From Psococerastis gibbosa (Eukaryota; Arthropoda; Insecta; Psocodea; Psocidae), in assembly GCA_963971405.1 (NCBI GenBank), contig OZ020489.1, forward strand, positions 18,812,290-18,876,289: a stretch of 64,000 bases of DNA, in the 5' to 3' direction. The stretch's first letter is position 1. Each line of letters opens with the position of its first letter. The notes below the pieces were generated by a model. The model made no database searches and had not been told where the DNA came from. It was given only the letters and a program-made list of their open reading frames with translations. A program made the position numbers and the translations under genes. Below are positions 12,467 to 24,900 of this stretch, in pieces.

Positions 12467-14558
12467 ATGAAGAAGAACCGGAAGAGAAAGATGTTTTATT
12501 AAATCTTTCAGATTCCTTCATTTTTATGTGCTAGTAAGCACTGAGCAGTAAAACATAAAAGGTTAACTAAGAATAGCTGATGGAATAATGTAATAGTTGA
12601 TAATGACAATGATCCCTACGCTTATTGAAGTTAGTTGGAGATAACCACTTGTACTCCGGAGCTAGAATTTATTTTTACTAAGGAAACCTGGCTGCCGCTT
12701 CGATTTACATCGCGGTTGTTTCTTTCTTACGATGCGTGCCTGACGCCTGAATACCTGTTTTGCAGGGCAACTTAGTTGGTACTTGGTAGGTTGGAGTGTG
12801 CAGTCCAGTGTCGGGTAGATCGAAGTGCCTGTGTGTGAGGTTGATGTTTTGTGAGTTTTTTTTTTTTTTTTTTTTAATTACTTTTGGTTAATCGTAAGCA
12901 ATGATTATATTGTAGGCATATCGTAGTGCCCGTGCGCCCGTAGTAATTTTTTTTTAGTACGATTGTATTTCGCTTTTCTTAATACGACCGGCTTAGACTT
13001 GAGGCATTGCACAATTGAGTGCCACCCCCTGGCCTGACGTCCCATCCCATACGATGTACCTATACAGTGCATACAGTATGCATGGACATTTTCCCTAGTT
13101 GCTTATGGTTAGGAAAAACAATTCATGCCCATGTCACACCTATGTAGTATGCTATATTTATTGTACTATATTAATTGCTGACTTGCCGTAGTTTTTGCCT
13201 ACTATAGTACGAAAATAAAAACTTGTGTGTGATACACTGGGCTGTGGATCATTTTGATAGCAAGCAACTAGCATTTTCAACGTGTCGCTAGGATTTCAAA
13301 ATGGTACTCATAAGCTGGCTACCCTTTGCCCCTTACTGCCTAAGTTTTGACATTATTTTCATTCAGTAATTGGATTTAGAATATGTATGTCATATATTGC
13401 AATTGACTCGTCAAAATTAAAATGTTGAATTATGTAATTTGGGGATATTTGGACATTAACCTATTGTCCTATTATCATTAACCAGGCACGTGTGTTTACG
13501 GAGCGCATCGGAGCTGCCATTTAGAATTTAATGACACCCGATATGCGGGCGCGTTTGGCGTCAGTGCGAGCTGATTTTATCCCTCCCTCTCACGAAGAAA
13601 ATATTTTTCTGCTGAAATGCGGTAAACCCACAATTTAAAAAATTCTAAACCTTATCTGCTATCAAAATGCGAAAACCGCACTAATTCGCATCTATTTTTA
13701 TATATTTATCTATTTTATTTTATCTAAACTTTTCTCCTGTTTCTTCTGTTTGTAGTTATCTGTGTATCTTCGTCCGTAAAGTCTAAACCTGACTGCTATC
13801 AATATCCGAAAACCCCCACTATTTCGCGCCTATTTTATCCACAATTTTCCGCGGACCCCCCTATTCGCAATTTGCTACATTTTATACGAGTGTAGTACTG
13901 TCGACTGAGTCTAAGCACAATCATGAGGCTTGTATTGTAAGCTGCATGGATAATTAATTATTTAAAAAAATTAGAAGTCGAAATAAGAGAAGGTAATAAA
14001 ATCCATAAAATTTCCAGTTAAGGTGTATTGTGTATTGGCCATACATAATAGCCTAAGCTCCAAATTTATTTACCGAATTGCATATCTCGTATCTTTAACT
14101 TGTCTTTGCAGTCTTTATGGTCTCATCCCAATAACTATGACCTATTCCTTATTACCCTTTCTACAATACCGAAAGTTCTATGTTTGTCTCAAGTTCGTCA
14201 AGTGATTCATCATAATAACACCTGTCCCTTGCGGCTCTGGAAACTTATAATGATGGCTTAGACATGGTTTATAATACTCAATGATTCTTGGTGAGATAAT
14301 GCATTTTATATTAAGGGAAACACTGGAAATTGTTGTTTGATACAATCTTAAAAAATCAGATTTCACAGCTCACAGAACTACGAGTAAATACTCAGTTAAA
14401 AAAAAAAGTTAATTTTTGCAATGGATTCTTGCTATAGATAAAAAAAGGAAACTTTCAAATTTACACTTACCGTGTATCGAAAGATATTATAATGTATATA
14501 TATATACTCGTAATACGTATTTACTTATAAAAATATAAAACGAGAGACCAAGCGTACG

Positions 14559-14725
14559 TGCCAAAAACACGCCAATTCATTGATGACGTCACGCGTGCAT
14601 AATTCGCACACAATGGCCGCTTTCCGCAGACAGAAGAAAGTATGGACAGAAGTTGTGCTAAGCATAGGGGCTAAAGCGGGCATTTTGGGATAATTATGCA
14701 CCCGTGACGTCATCAATTTTTGGCA
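14559..14725. mobile_element. MITE with TGATGACGTCAC inverted repeats
   Basis: Ends TGCCAAAAA and TTTTTGGCA, with GATGACGTCACGCGTGCATA facing its near reverse complement. Confidence 0.72.
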
Positions 14726-15369
14726 GATTCGAAAATCGATAGTTTTTATAAATAAATTATAATTCTTCGGATGTTAGTGTATATATTTATAAAGTTTCGT
14801 CTATTTTAATGTAGAATCGTTAAAGCCAATTAACAGGAACACTTTCGTAAAAGCTAAAACTCAATTGGATTACAGACAATTTTACTCCTTTAAGGATGTT
14901 CGAACAATAAGGTTCGTTATGAGCTAAACTGCTAAACTTCAAAAAATAATAATTTTGATTTATTGCCATTCACAGTTTGACCGTCGTTCCTGCTCCAGCT
15001 AGTGATTAAATTAAATTAACATCCACGAACTGAATGAAGTTTTCAAATTTGATTAGGACTATCTTCATGTGACTGTATAATAATACTGAAGTTACAAACC
15101 GAAGTTAAGGAAAATTGCTGAAACTATAGAAAGACGTTCAGTACTGGCTGTATAATTTTGATTTGTTAGCTTAGTCTTCCCAAGAGGCCGGATGGCTCGG
15201 TTTGTTGTAACTGAGGCTATGGAAATGTGGGTGGTTGATAATCCTCTTCTTTGCTTTCCTATGAATCTTCATGTCCTTCTGTCTGTTGGTATACACATTA
15301 GTCACCCACGACTCTTCCTGGATCCGTTAAACATTATGCTGACTCCTTATCTTAAGTATCTTCAATACA

Positions 15370-15635
15370 CAGGCGCGGATCTACGGGGGGGATGGGGGCT
15401 ATAGCCCCCCATTGGGGTCCTCAAAATGCGAAAAACCCCACTATTTCAGTCCTATTTTCCACAAAGTTTCTCCCGGGGCCCCCCTTGTGCTCGATTTTAT
15501 TAATTACCTATAATATAGAACCCTTATTGCCCTGAAAATGCGTAAAACCCCAATATTTCAGCCCCCTATTAAAAAAAAAAAAAATCGAAATTTAATATTA
15601 GCCCCCACCTTTGTCTCATTCTAGATCCGCGCCTG
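15370..15635. mobile_element. hAT-like MITE with 7/8 matching target duplication
   Basis: Termini CAGGCGCGGATCTA and TAGATCCGCGCCTG; flanks TCAATACA and ACAATACA. Rich in short G and C runs. Confidence 0.83.
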
Positions 15636-16559
15636 ACAATACATCATGTGGCACTCAAATTGTGAGGTCGAAATGTCACTTCAATATAACTACTTCGTTT
15701 GCATTTTGCATAGAATTTTGCTGATTTTTTGTTGTACTTTATTTCTTATTCATGCTGCTTCATCTTGTGGCCATATTGCCATTATTACTACTACTACTAC
15801 TGCTGCCGCCAACTACATTTAATGTTCAGTCTTCCCTTTGTTTCTAGAACTGTTCCTATTGTGAAGCAGGTTATGAACTGACATTCACGGATGAGCTTCT
15901 GTCCACTATGTACATGATAGATATAGAGGATCCAATCTATGAACTTGACCTGTCCAAATCCTAGGCTTAGTGTTTTAACGCGTTAATGAGGTCCTAAGTC
16001 ATGCTATCAGGAGCATCATGAGTGGTATTGACCAGGCATCGCCTGACGCCTGTCCTGTACTTGCGTTGTCATTTGGCCCTGTGGCTTGAGTAAGGGCTCA
16101 GCGAGGCCACATTATCGCACTTGTGTATTGGTGTAGGCATATCGGAGACCTACTAGAAGGCAGGTTCAAGGCTTGTGGCTGGTTTTAAGGTGAACCACCT
16201 GTCCTCTTATCCTAGTACAATATTACCCGAGGGGCGTATGGCAAAAAGCTTGCTAAGGTTTTTGTTTACGAAATATATCATAGTGCTTGTAGGAATTCTT
16301 TTACTTTGGAACCGCTGACCTTGCCGTCCTTCTTGGAAGGTCTCACTGTCAATTGTAATAACCTTTACAACTTTTGTGGATGATAAGGCAGGTGTCTCGA
16401 CCTCAGTGTGTATTATTGTCTTGGCAAACAATAATATTGACGACAGTGTCAATGTCACATCCTCTTCTTTTTGTTAGGTTGATCATATTTATCGATGTAA
16501 GCTATTATTTGTACGGCATTTGCCGTTTCTGGATTGCCTTTATTTGCAGAGCCTTTTAG

Positions 16560-17015
16560 TTATACTGTTGTGTCGTCTATAATTGTCTCTTCTATCGACG
16601 ATTGGCGTCATGATGATTATATGAGGACATTTTAATGCAGTCCCGTTGCCTTCCGCATCCTTATGCCGTTAACTCTTCTTTGAGTTCCTCCGCCTTCAGG
16701 GCTAGTTTCCACACCCCAAGAAAAAAGAGTGTCCTGCTTAGGCGCTTATTCCACCTACGTCAAGTGCATAGTAAATGTGGTATTGACGTGGTAGCAGACA
16801 TTAAAGACAGTCTAAAAATGTCTGCTACCACGTCAATACCACCTTTTACTATGCACTATTGACATAGGTGGAATAAGCGCTTTAGAAAATATTGTGTTTT
16901 TCGCTTATGCCAGCTTATCCTCTGTCTCTGTCTCCATCTTCACCACGAAGAGGTACAAATTAGGGATCTGAGACCATAAGGCATCTCAGCAGCTCAGCTA
17001 CTTTGAAGACTGTTG
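16560..17015. mobile_element. Dispersed repeat family R1, copy 2, with a nested foldback
   Basis: Same sequence as 3360-3650 but interrupted by the palindromic element at 16739-16883, so the foldback is younger than this copy. Confidence 0.7.
16739..16883. mobile_element. Palindromic foldback element F1, full length
   Basis: Almost the whole 145 bp is one inverted repeat: left arm GGCGCTTATTCCACC to GACGTGGTAGCAGACATT, a short loop with AAAGACAGTCTAAA, then the reverse complement. It is inserted in repeat R1. Confidence 0.88.
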
Positions 17016-18720
17016 TGTGTGTAATTCCTTAGTCTTTGTAGTCCTCGGCGCTACAAAACCTTTTTGGCGCTGAGCCAGAGTGTAACGCAACCCCTGAAAG
17101 GCTCAAGTCATCATGGTCCTTTTTAACGACGATGTGGCAGGAAAACCTGCAGAACTGGCAGAGATGGGCTTTTCTATTTCGTGAAATCATAACCGCTGCA
17201 ATATTCAAAAAGCTTAGCAAACGCTTGTTGCTGTTTCTGTTACCTGAGGCAATGTCCGCTACGTTTGCCTGTTTAATATTGGTTAGTATTGTAAATTGGT
17301 CTAATTTTTGGAGTACGATACACATCTGTAGCAACCACTGATTCTATTTCCTTTTTAATTAAATAAGCTTTTAATTTGTAGAATGCTGATTAATGTGGCT
17401 AATCACTCTTGCCTAGCAGAAATTATAGTCCGATAAGACTAAAATATATTTAATTGGTCTTGGGACGTAAAATGAAACGTTCTATCTTCTTATCACATTA
17501 AAACCAATGACATATCCCAAACAATCCCGGGAGCATCTAGGTTAAAGAAGTTTTTTACCTTGGCTTCACGTCCATGGGCCGTAGCCTATTTCCATAAGAA
17601 TACAGAGCTGTCATAGGATTGACATGTGGTGGTTGGGCTATGGACGCACGATTGTTGGTGGTATTTAGAAAAAACTCGACCTGACGCACCCGACATCAAA
17701 ATGCCGCATTTGTTACGGAACACTCCCACTGCCTTAGTATTTCCACCCGTGAAACTGATATTCGGAATGAATATGGTAATAAACGCCACTATTATGAGTC
17801 ACTTTCTGTAGGTACACAAAAATGGGTTTATGGTTTTGGAGTGATTTTTATTGGCTTTGAACGAAATTTAACGAGATGCCCTTTTTGGCATACATATAGT
17901 CTTTTTCACCTTAATGAATATTTTTAATTCTATTCATTTGCTGAATTCAGACACATGATCTGAGCCGCTCTGTCTAAGTCAAAGAGAAAATCGGACATCC
18001 CACTAGGCGTTCTTTTGCATAGCCGAATTTCTCATGAAATATCTGCCATAGAATCATGAATCAGTTGCCATGCTCCACCACATTTTGTTACATAGTACAA
18101 TACATGCAACCGGCACAAACCGGCAGTTTTTGAAAGTGTGGACCTAAGGATTTTCTTCACGGCTTCAAAAAAGCTGTCAGTTCCGGCTACGTACTACAGA
18201 AATGTAGGTGGAAATTGCTTCTACTTTTTGGTTCCTCATTGAAAACTCTATTATAGATATTTCATGACTTTGAACTTAACATTTTTTATGGTTTCCGGTT
18301 TGCTTGAAAGAACTTTGCAATGCTCTGCCCGCCGGTCACAGTACTTACTTTCCAATTATCCATTTTAAACTTTACATGGCGAGATGGTTCAAATAAATGA
18401 TAATAAAAAAACAATATTTTCTACTGCAAGCTTTAGAATCATTGCTGACGTTTAACCGAATACTTATGGTCATTAACAATATCCATTGTATTATAGCTAA
18501 ACCCTTAGGGTCGATTGTAAAAATTCTATCTCGTTAATTTGTGCACAAACAAACACTATCCAGTATATGGGTAACGCGAGTGTTTTGGAAGTTTACAATA
18601 TACCCGAGACAAAAAAACAGACCCACTCTGGCAAATACTCTACTCTACCGGGCCCAAGTGTCATGTAGCAAGCCTTCTATACGAGAAGACATTGTACATA
18701 GTGTTTCATAGTGCAATGTT

Positions 18721-18979
18721 ATGAGAAAAACTAACATGATGACGGATCTGTACCTGTCGACCACCCAGTTCGGGATCCAGAGCAAGATGAAGTTGAAGCA
18801 GGAGGTGGGCGAGAGCAGCCCCGAAGTCAGCTCGTCTTGTGGGCGGCTCAGCAGCGGCGACGTTGACATCGACCTATGGGACCTGGACGTCACGCAGCAG
18901 AGGTCTCACCTTCTCCATGGACATGGGGGAGTTCACGTTAGGAGTATCAATACGTTTTCGGAGACGAGTTCTATATCAG
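18721..18979 (+). CDS. EcR: EcR exon 1: A-isoform-type N-terminal (A/B) domain
   Basis: Encodes residues 1-86 plus one base. The segment [16 protein letters not shown] followed by DIDLWDLDV resembles the acidic LW motif of EcR-A A/B domains. An in-frame TAG at 18709-18711 places the start at 18721 or at the ATGs at 18736/18739; 18736 has a better context (A at -3). The exon ends ...SSISG split over the donor AG|GTATGG, and joins [14 protein letters not shown] in the next exon, matching the known EcR A/B to common-region joint. The reading frame stays open past the donor to 19056, which is intron. I infer the isoform from the motif. Confidence 0.85.
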
Positions 18980-21900
18980 GTATGGATCCCAGTAAGATGA
19001 TTACCTCAATGAAATTCTGCTATGCTGAAAGAGCTGAGGCTATTCCCTATGATTGAAAGATTCTTTTGATAACTGAATCCGGAGGATAATTAATCTTGTC
19101 AAGTTCTCCTGCTACTCCGGACTACTCACACTTTTTGATAGGGTAAAACAGTCCAATAGATCGTGACACTCAGAATTTGTAGTTGTTAAATGTAACTGTC
19201 CGGGTCGTAGCTAAAAGCTTTATGTCGTAGTACCAAACCTCCCCAGATTATTCTTTTTATCGGGTTCTTCCGGCTCTACAGCCCATATTTCAATACTCCT
19301 CCAGTCGTTTCAGTTTTGCTTGACACTCCAACTCGCGGAAATCGGTTTCTAATGCCATGCTTGCTTTGTACATTTTGTAAGACATGCAATCTTCTACAAT
19401 TCCTACAACGTGTTCCATTTATCGGTTATATTTTTTATGTCCTATGTCAAAAGCATGATTAATAATGCTTAGGCGTCTTTTCGGCCAGGGAATCAATGAA
19501 CTGGTGATGATATCAGTTCGGAAGGAAGAGGTATGTTTCATGAGAAGCGCCATGAATTTTGATTAAGGGTCCTTGTGCCAATTTTAACCGGTGATGCCAG
19601 CTGACGCAAACCTACGCGCTCAATGTCCTTCCACTCAAATCTCCAGGATTTAAAATATATTAAAGGAGTTGGTCATAAAATCACTTCCAATTTCGGAAAC
19701 TTCCATGTCCCATTGAGAAAATCAGTCTTCATTAACATTATTATCAATAATGCGAGAATATAACTACGAGTCGTAATGGAATTTTTGGGAAATGGGCATA
19801 CACCAAGTTTAATATTGCATTTGACGTCCGAAATTTAATTATTGTATTTATATAACCGTGGTAATACCTCCGAAATATTTCTACCCTCTATGACATTGAA
19901 AGATTTGCGATTTAATTGTGCCGTATTTTGAAAAGAAAGCTGTTATACCAGTTCAGGAAAAATAATTTCGTTCTGCGTCTCTTATCGCCATAGTGCTTAA
20001 ACCCATGTGAATCACACAATCAAACTAAATTAATTTAATGAGGTTTGGAACGAAAGTTTAAAATGCGAGGAAAGGCTTTCTTTTTCTTAATTCTTACCCC
20101 GAATAATGAGTCCATCTCAATCATGGCGTCGTATCGAATGTACCTGTGTTAATAAAAGATATGCCTTAATTAATAGGACGAATTGATCCAGTCGTGTCAA
20201 CATTTGGAATTTCATTATCGCTTAATGACCCCTTAATCGGGTAAGTGGAGGTCGACATTCCATAATTTTTTATTTCCGAACAGAACTCCACGTCTTGCAA
20301 ACATCGAATTGTATGCCTAAAAAATGATGATCAGGCTTACAGTAAGTACCTTATCAGGGGATATTGAACTCTTTCGTCAGCACTCTCTTGGTCATAGGCA
20401 ACTTTAAATTATTCGGTTATTTTCCTAATTCTCCAAAGCTACTTTGTCGTTAATTCTACAATATTATCCCCTGTTACCTAATGCTGTAAGTCAAATATTG
20501 GGTTGTGGCCTCTATTTTGGTCGATCTAATAATTATCAATTCCAAGAAATTTGGTTCGCTTGAATCAAGTTTAAGGCCACCATCAAATCAATGAATATGT
20601 GGACCGAATAAAGTTTAGGCTTGGTTTCTTTCCATTAAATTAGAATTAAGTCGGTGTTGCTGCAACGTAGCTTAGTGGAATAGTCGATTCAGCACACAAA
20701 CATAAAATGTTTACATTCGCCGCTGACCTCGTTGCAACACCAAACATATTCCGATCAGCACGTACTGATTGTTTGTAGTTTCCAATTTTCATTCTTTGCC
20801 GTTTGGGTTATACTATATAATTGTTTAGAAATGTTAATTTAGTAGCATCTGCATGGTACCAATGAATAGTAACTATTTTATATTACCTCTGTTACGCACC
20901 TGTGTCATTGTACGTTGAGCGAGACGGTGACAGAATGGAATTGAAAATATCACATTCATCCATAACACCATACTCCATAAAGCATCGTCATAAAGTTATT
21001 TATTATGAAAAGACGGTGGACTGGACTACATCCAGTGGCGTAACGATTAGTTTATGGGGGTATCGGGTGTTATATCATCCTGTATTCATGAAAATGCCGA
21101 AAAATAGGAAAGCCGTTCTAATCAACACTGAGGGACGTACGCAGCTTTTAAGTTAACCTATCGTTACGCCACTGCATGATGTGTAGTCACTGATACCGAT
21201 TGGCCAAAATCTTCGTCATTAATGTGTACAAAAAACGGTTTGTATGGCGTCCGGACTTCGATTTTGAACAAAAACGACTAGTGTTGGTGTCCCGGGGGAG
21301 GGGAGAGAACGAACTGTCTGTAATTTCGGAGCGTGACTTTTTTACATTTCCCATATTTGCTTACCGGCTGGTTACGTCTTAGGCTCCTCTTAAGCCAAAT
21401 CCTGGTTCAACAGCATGAAGTTAAAGTGGCCTCATCATTTTGTATCAATCTGGCTGGCGTAGATTGTTTGTAATTTTCTGGCATGCGGTTGGTCGCTGGT
21501 TGGCCTTGAGTTGTGATGAGCGAGAGGATGCTGATTAGTGTTCGCACGAGTAGCCATTTCTCATTTGTGATGGGTACCTACCATTTATTGGATTTCAAGA
21601 TGGCGGGCCGATGTTGCTATGTTCTTTGTCAGAGATCGGCAACAGACCGTGAAGTTCACGTTCACAGGGATTCTGCTCTATAACTATGAGAGCTTGTTAT
21701 ACACGTCTTGTATACGCTCATTTTTGTACGAAGGTCATCCCCATCTTTTTCGCATACTTTGCCATTATTCTTTTGCATTTTCCCCGGGTTTTTTATGCTT
21801 CCGGGATAGAACGTCATATTATGTTTTGTATAAAAAGTTATAGTCTTTCCTTATGGCTGAAAAATAATGTAATGTGGCTTTATTATTATTGTAAGGGTGG

Positions 21901-24900
21901 GATCGATGGAGAAAATCAGACACGTTCCAGATTGAAAAAGGGATGAAGCAAAAGGTCCGCTTTTTATGATGTTTATCATAGAAATTGGAAAAGCTTGGAC
22001 AGACAAATCCTTATAGTAGTGTGGAAATTGAGAGCAGTGTTATAGTCGCTGACTTTTTAAATCTATAAACTTCAATATTTCATGATACCGATATGGCGAT
22101 ATGTCTAGACCTCATAAATGTCTATTTTCATGTTGTTATCTCGGGAAATATTGTTTTATTGAAAGGTGTCATTAAATCTTTTAGTTTTATAATAGAGACT
22201 ATTATTGATCTATCTCAACAATTGTTCGTCAGTGCATCGCAGAAAATTTTGATTTCCAATGTTTCTTGGTCAATATTGATGAAATTTTCAATGGATCGAA
22301 ATTTCGGCCATTTTTAAATTCGAATCCCTAAGTCTTAGGCTTAGTAGTTCTACAGAGTTCGAATCCTGTTGGTTAGGTCAAGTAAAAAATATAAAAATAG
22401 ATAAATTAATTTCCTGCAAAAGTATGTTTATGCAACCAACCTCGTATGTGCACATGAAAAGAAGGTAGGTTGCGTACCTCTCAATACGATACCATTTTGT
22501 TGTACCACTTCTGTGAAAAATTACATTGCCAAATTTTAAAATTCCTTAATTCCATGTAGCCCATTTAGGCCTATTACAGCTTGAATGAGTTTCATTTTTT
22601 ATTATTTTTATGACATATATAGGGTAAATCACTAATAGTTGGGCACCTTCCAAAAGAATTCGTGGCAATTCCCGTCAAAAAGGTAATAAATGTTAATATA
22701 ATGTTAAATTAAAGTATCAGATTTTGAAAATTACTTGTAAACGCTGAGGTAATTTGTCCAGATCATTTTTTTGGGGGGGGGGGGGGTCAAAAAAGGAAAA
22801 CACTGTATGTACTAGTATCGATTAAATCAGACCGTAATAAGTTAACTTACAATAGATTTACCAAATTTGCGCCCCCCCCCCCTGTATGCGTCCATGAGCG
22901 GGGGCCAGACTATGGACGCTATACCTTCTTCTTCTTCGTTCCTCTCACTGTTCTGCTCAGTCGCATGGTTTCTGGCCTGGTGAATGCCGACATAACATAC
23001 TAGAGCATCTCGTTGCAATTAAAACGAATTGCTATTCCAGGAGCTATTAGGAAGCACTCAACCACGCTGCGCGAGAAACTGTCATTCATTGGTGCTGCAA
23101 GAAGTTGTTGCAAACCATCTGTCTCTGAGAGTAGTGAGTGCCGGATAGTTCTACAAACTGAATTACAATGACAATGGCCGCGTCAGTTATGAATTTAAAC
23201 AATAAACCTGAGGTGTGGCATACAAAAAAAATGTGACTCATTTTTTGTGGCCAGTGTACTTTTCAAATTTCCAATCCCCAACCTCTACTTTTTGATTCCA
23301 TTTCACTGAAATTACTTTGCCACTACAGACGTGTCATGAGTGGGGTCCTGACTGTATCAGAGGCACATAACTCCTAATCTCCACTGTGATTAACTGTTGA
23401 AATTGATCTGTCAGTGTCAATAAAGATACAGTAGGCAGCCGTGCAGTAATCGGCAGTACTTCCCTTTCCACTACGATTTTTTTGCATTGCCACATTTGAG
23501 AATGGAGATGTCAGATGTCTCGGCTGCGGAATTAAAAGGGTTGTTAAAATGGCGTTTCGCTTGAGCCTCAGCGTTAAGAGGCCGGTCTAGTGCCAACTAG
23601 TGGAGGAAGTGGTGCTAGAGCGTTGGAGCGTGGCGCGCCGTCAAGCCTGAAGGTTACATTGCCAACCTGTGGCCAAACGCCGGCCAAGTTCAACTCTGTT
23701 CCGTCCTGTCTTCCGCCATTCCTCGAGCGCTTCTCCAGCGGTAAAGCCTCCTAATGACGGCGCCTTCAGCCGGGTCGCAGTCAGCAAAGACTGTCGGGTA
23801 GCTTTGCACAGATAGAATACCGGCTACCGTTTCAAGTTTAAAGTCTGAAGTTTTAGTTAGCGCTGCGCTGTTTCCCCTGTGGCCCGCCATTTCTCGAGCG
23901 CTTCTCCGGCCGTTAGGGCTCCTATTGACTGTGCCTTCAGCCGGGCTGCTGTCAGAAACAATGGTCCGACTAGCTTTACCCGATAGAACACCGTTTACTG
24001 TTTGAAGTCTGAAGGGTTAGTTAGCTCTGTTTCCACTGTTTGCTGCCATTCCGCTTCTGACTGTGCCTTCAGCCGGGCCGCAATGAGAAAAAATGGTCCG
24101 GAAAGTTTTATACAGGTTGAACACCGTCTTCCGTTTGAAGTTGGAAGTTTCAGTTAGCCCTGTTTCCCCTGTTCCGCCATTCCTCCAGGTCTTCTCCAGC
24201 CGTATGGCTCTTACTGACGATGCCTTCTGCCTGGTCGCAGTTAGAAACAATGATCCCGCTACCGTTTATAGTCAGAAGTTTTAGTTAGCTCTGTTCCCTG
24301 TCTTCCGCCATTCCTCATCTTCAGTCTTTCGACGACCACTATAAATAAGCCTTTATCATGGGCTGCTGCAGTTGATAGATTTGCAGTAGAATCATTGGGC
24401 GTCGAGCTAAAGGAAACCATTGCGTGTACATGACATGACAAATAAATGAGCAAATCTTAGCGAAGTTTTCTTTGGTGAAATGGGGTATTGTGACATGCGA
24501 GGAAAATGTATCTGGGAAGCGGTAAATGGTAATGTCATATGCTTGCTTACACTACTGTTCTTATAAAGCAGTGAATTGTCAATCCTCATTCGGTTGCTTC
24601 ATATAGACCCAGATACGTGCTGTATGTGTTGTTCTATTCCCTCTCACGGGTTCGACATTTATCGCAGTGGAGCAGTTGTTGTAACAGCTTCTTCATTAGT
24701 CTGACAGTAGCCTACAGGTACAACAGGGCTTCCCTAGTTAACGGCATCGGCACTTGACACTTTGAATCCTGGTTTTCATGTGTGTTGGTCACATTAGCGT
24801 ATGGTGACGTACCCACTCCTGGACAGCTGACTCAATGGAGCGACGAACTTTGATACATAGTTGTACACAAAAATAAACAACTCCCTGTTCCCAAGACCTA

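Larger units (their letters stand above)
1..18720. other. Gene-free repeat-rich stretch upstream of EcR
   Basis: No open frame here looks like a conserved protein other than LINE tails. The stretch holds the SINE, MITE, LINE and tandem-repeat copies listed separately. EcR promoters or non-coding 5' exons may lie here, but I see no sequence that proves it. Confidence 0.6.

Noticed and set aside
22340..22380. tRNA-like B box GAGTTCGAATCC
   Set aside because: No complete cloverleaf and the A-to-B spacing is too short; at best a SINE fragment.
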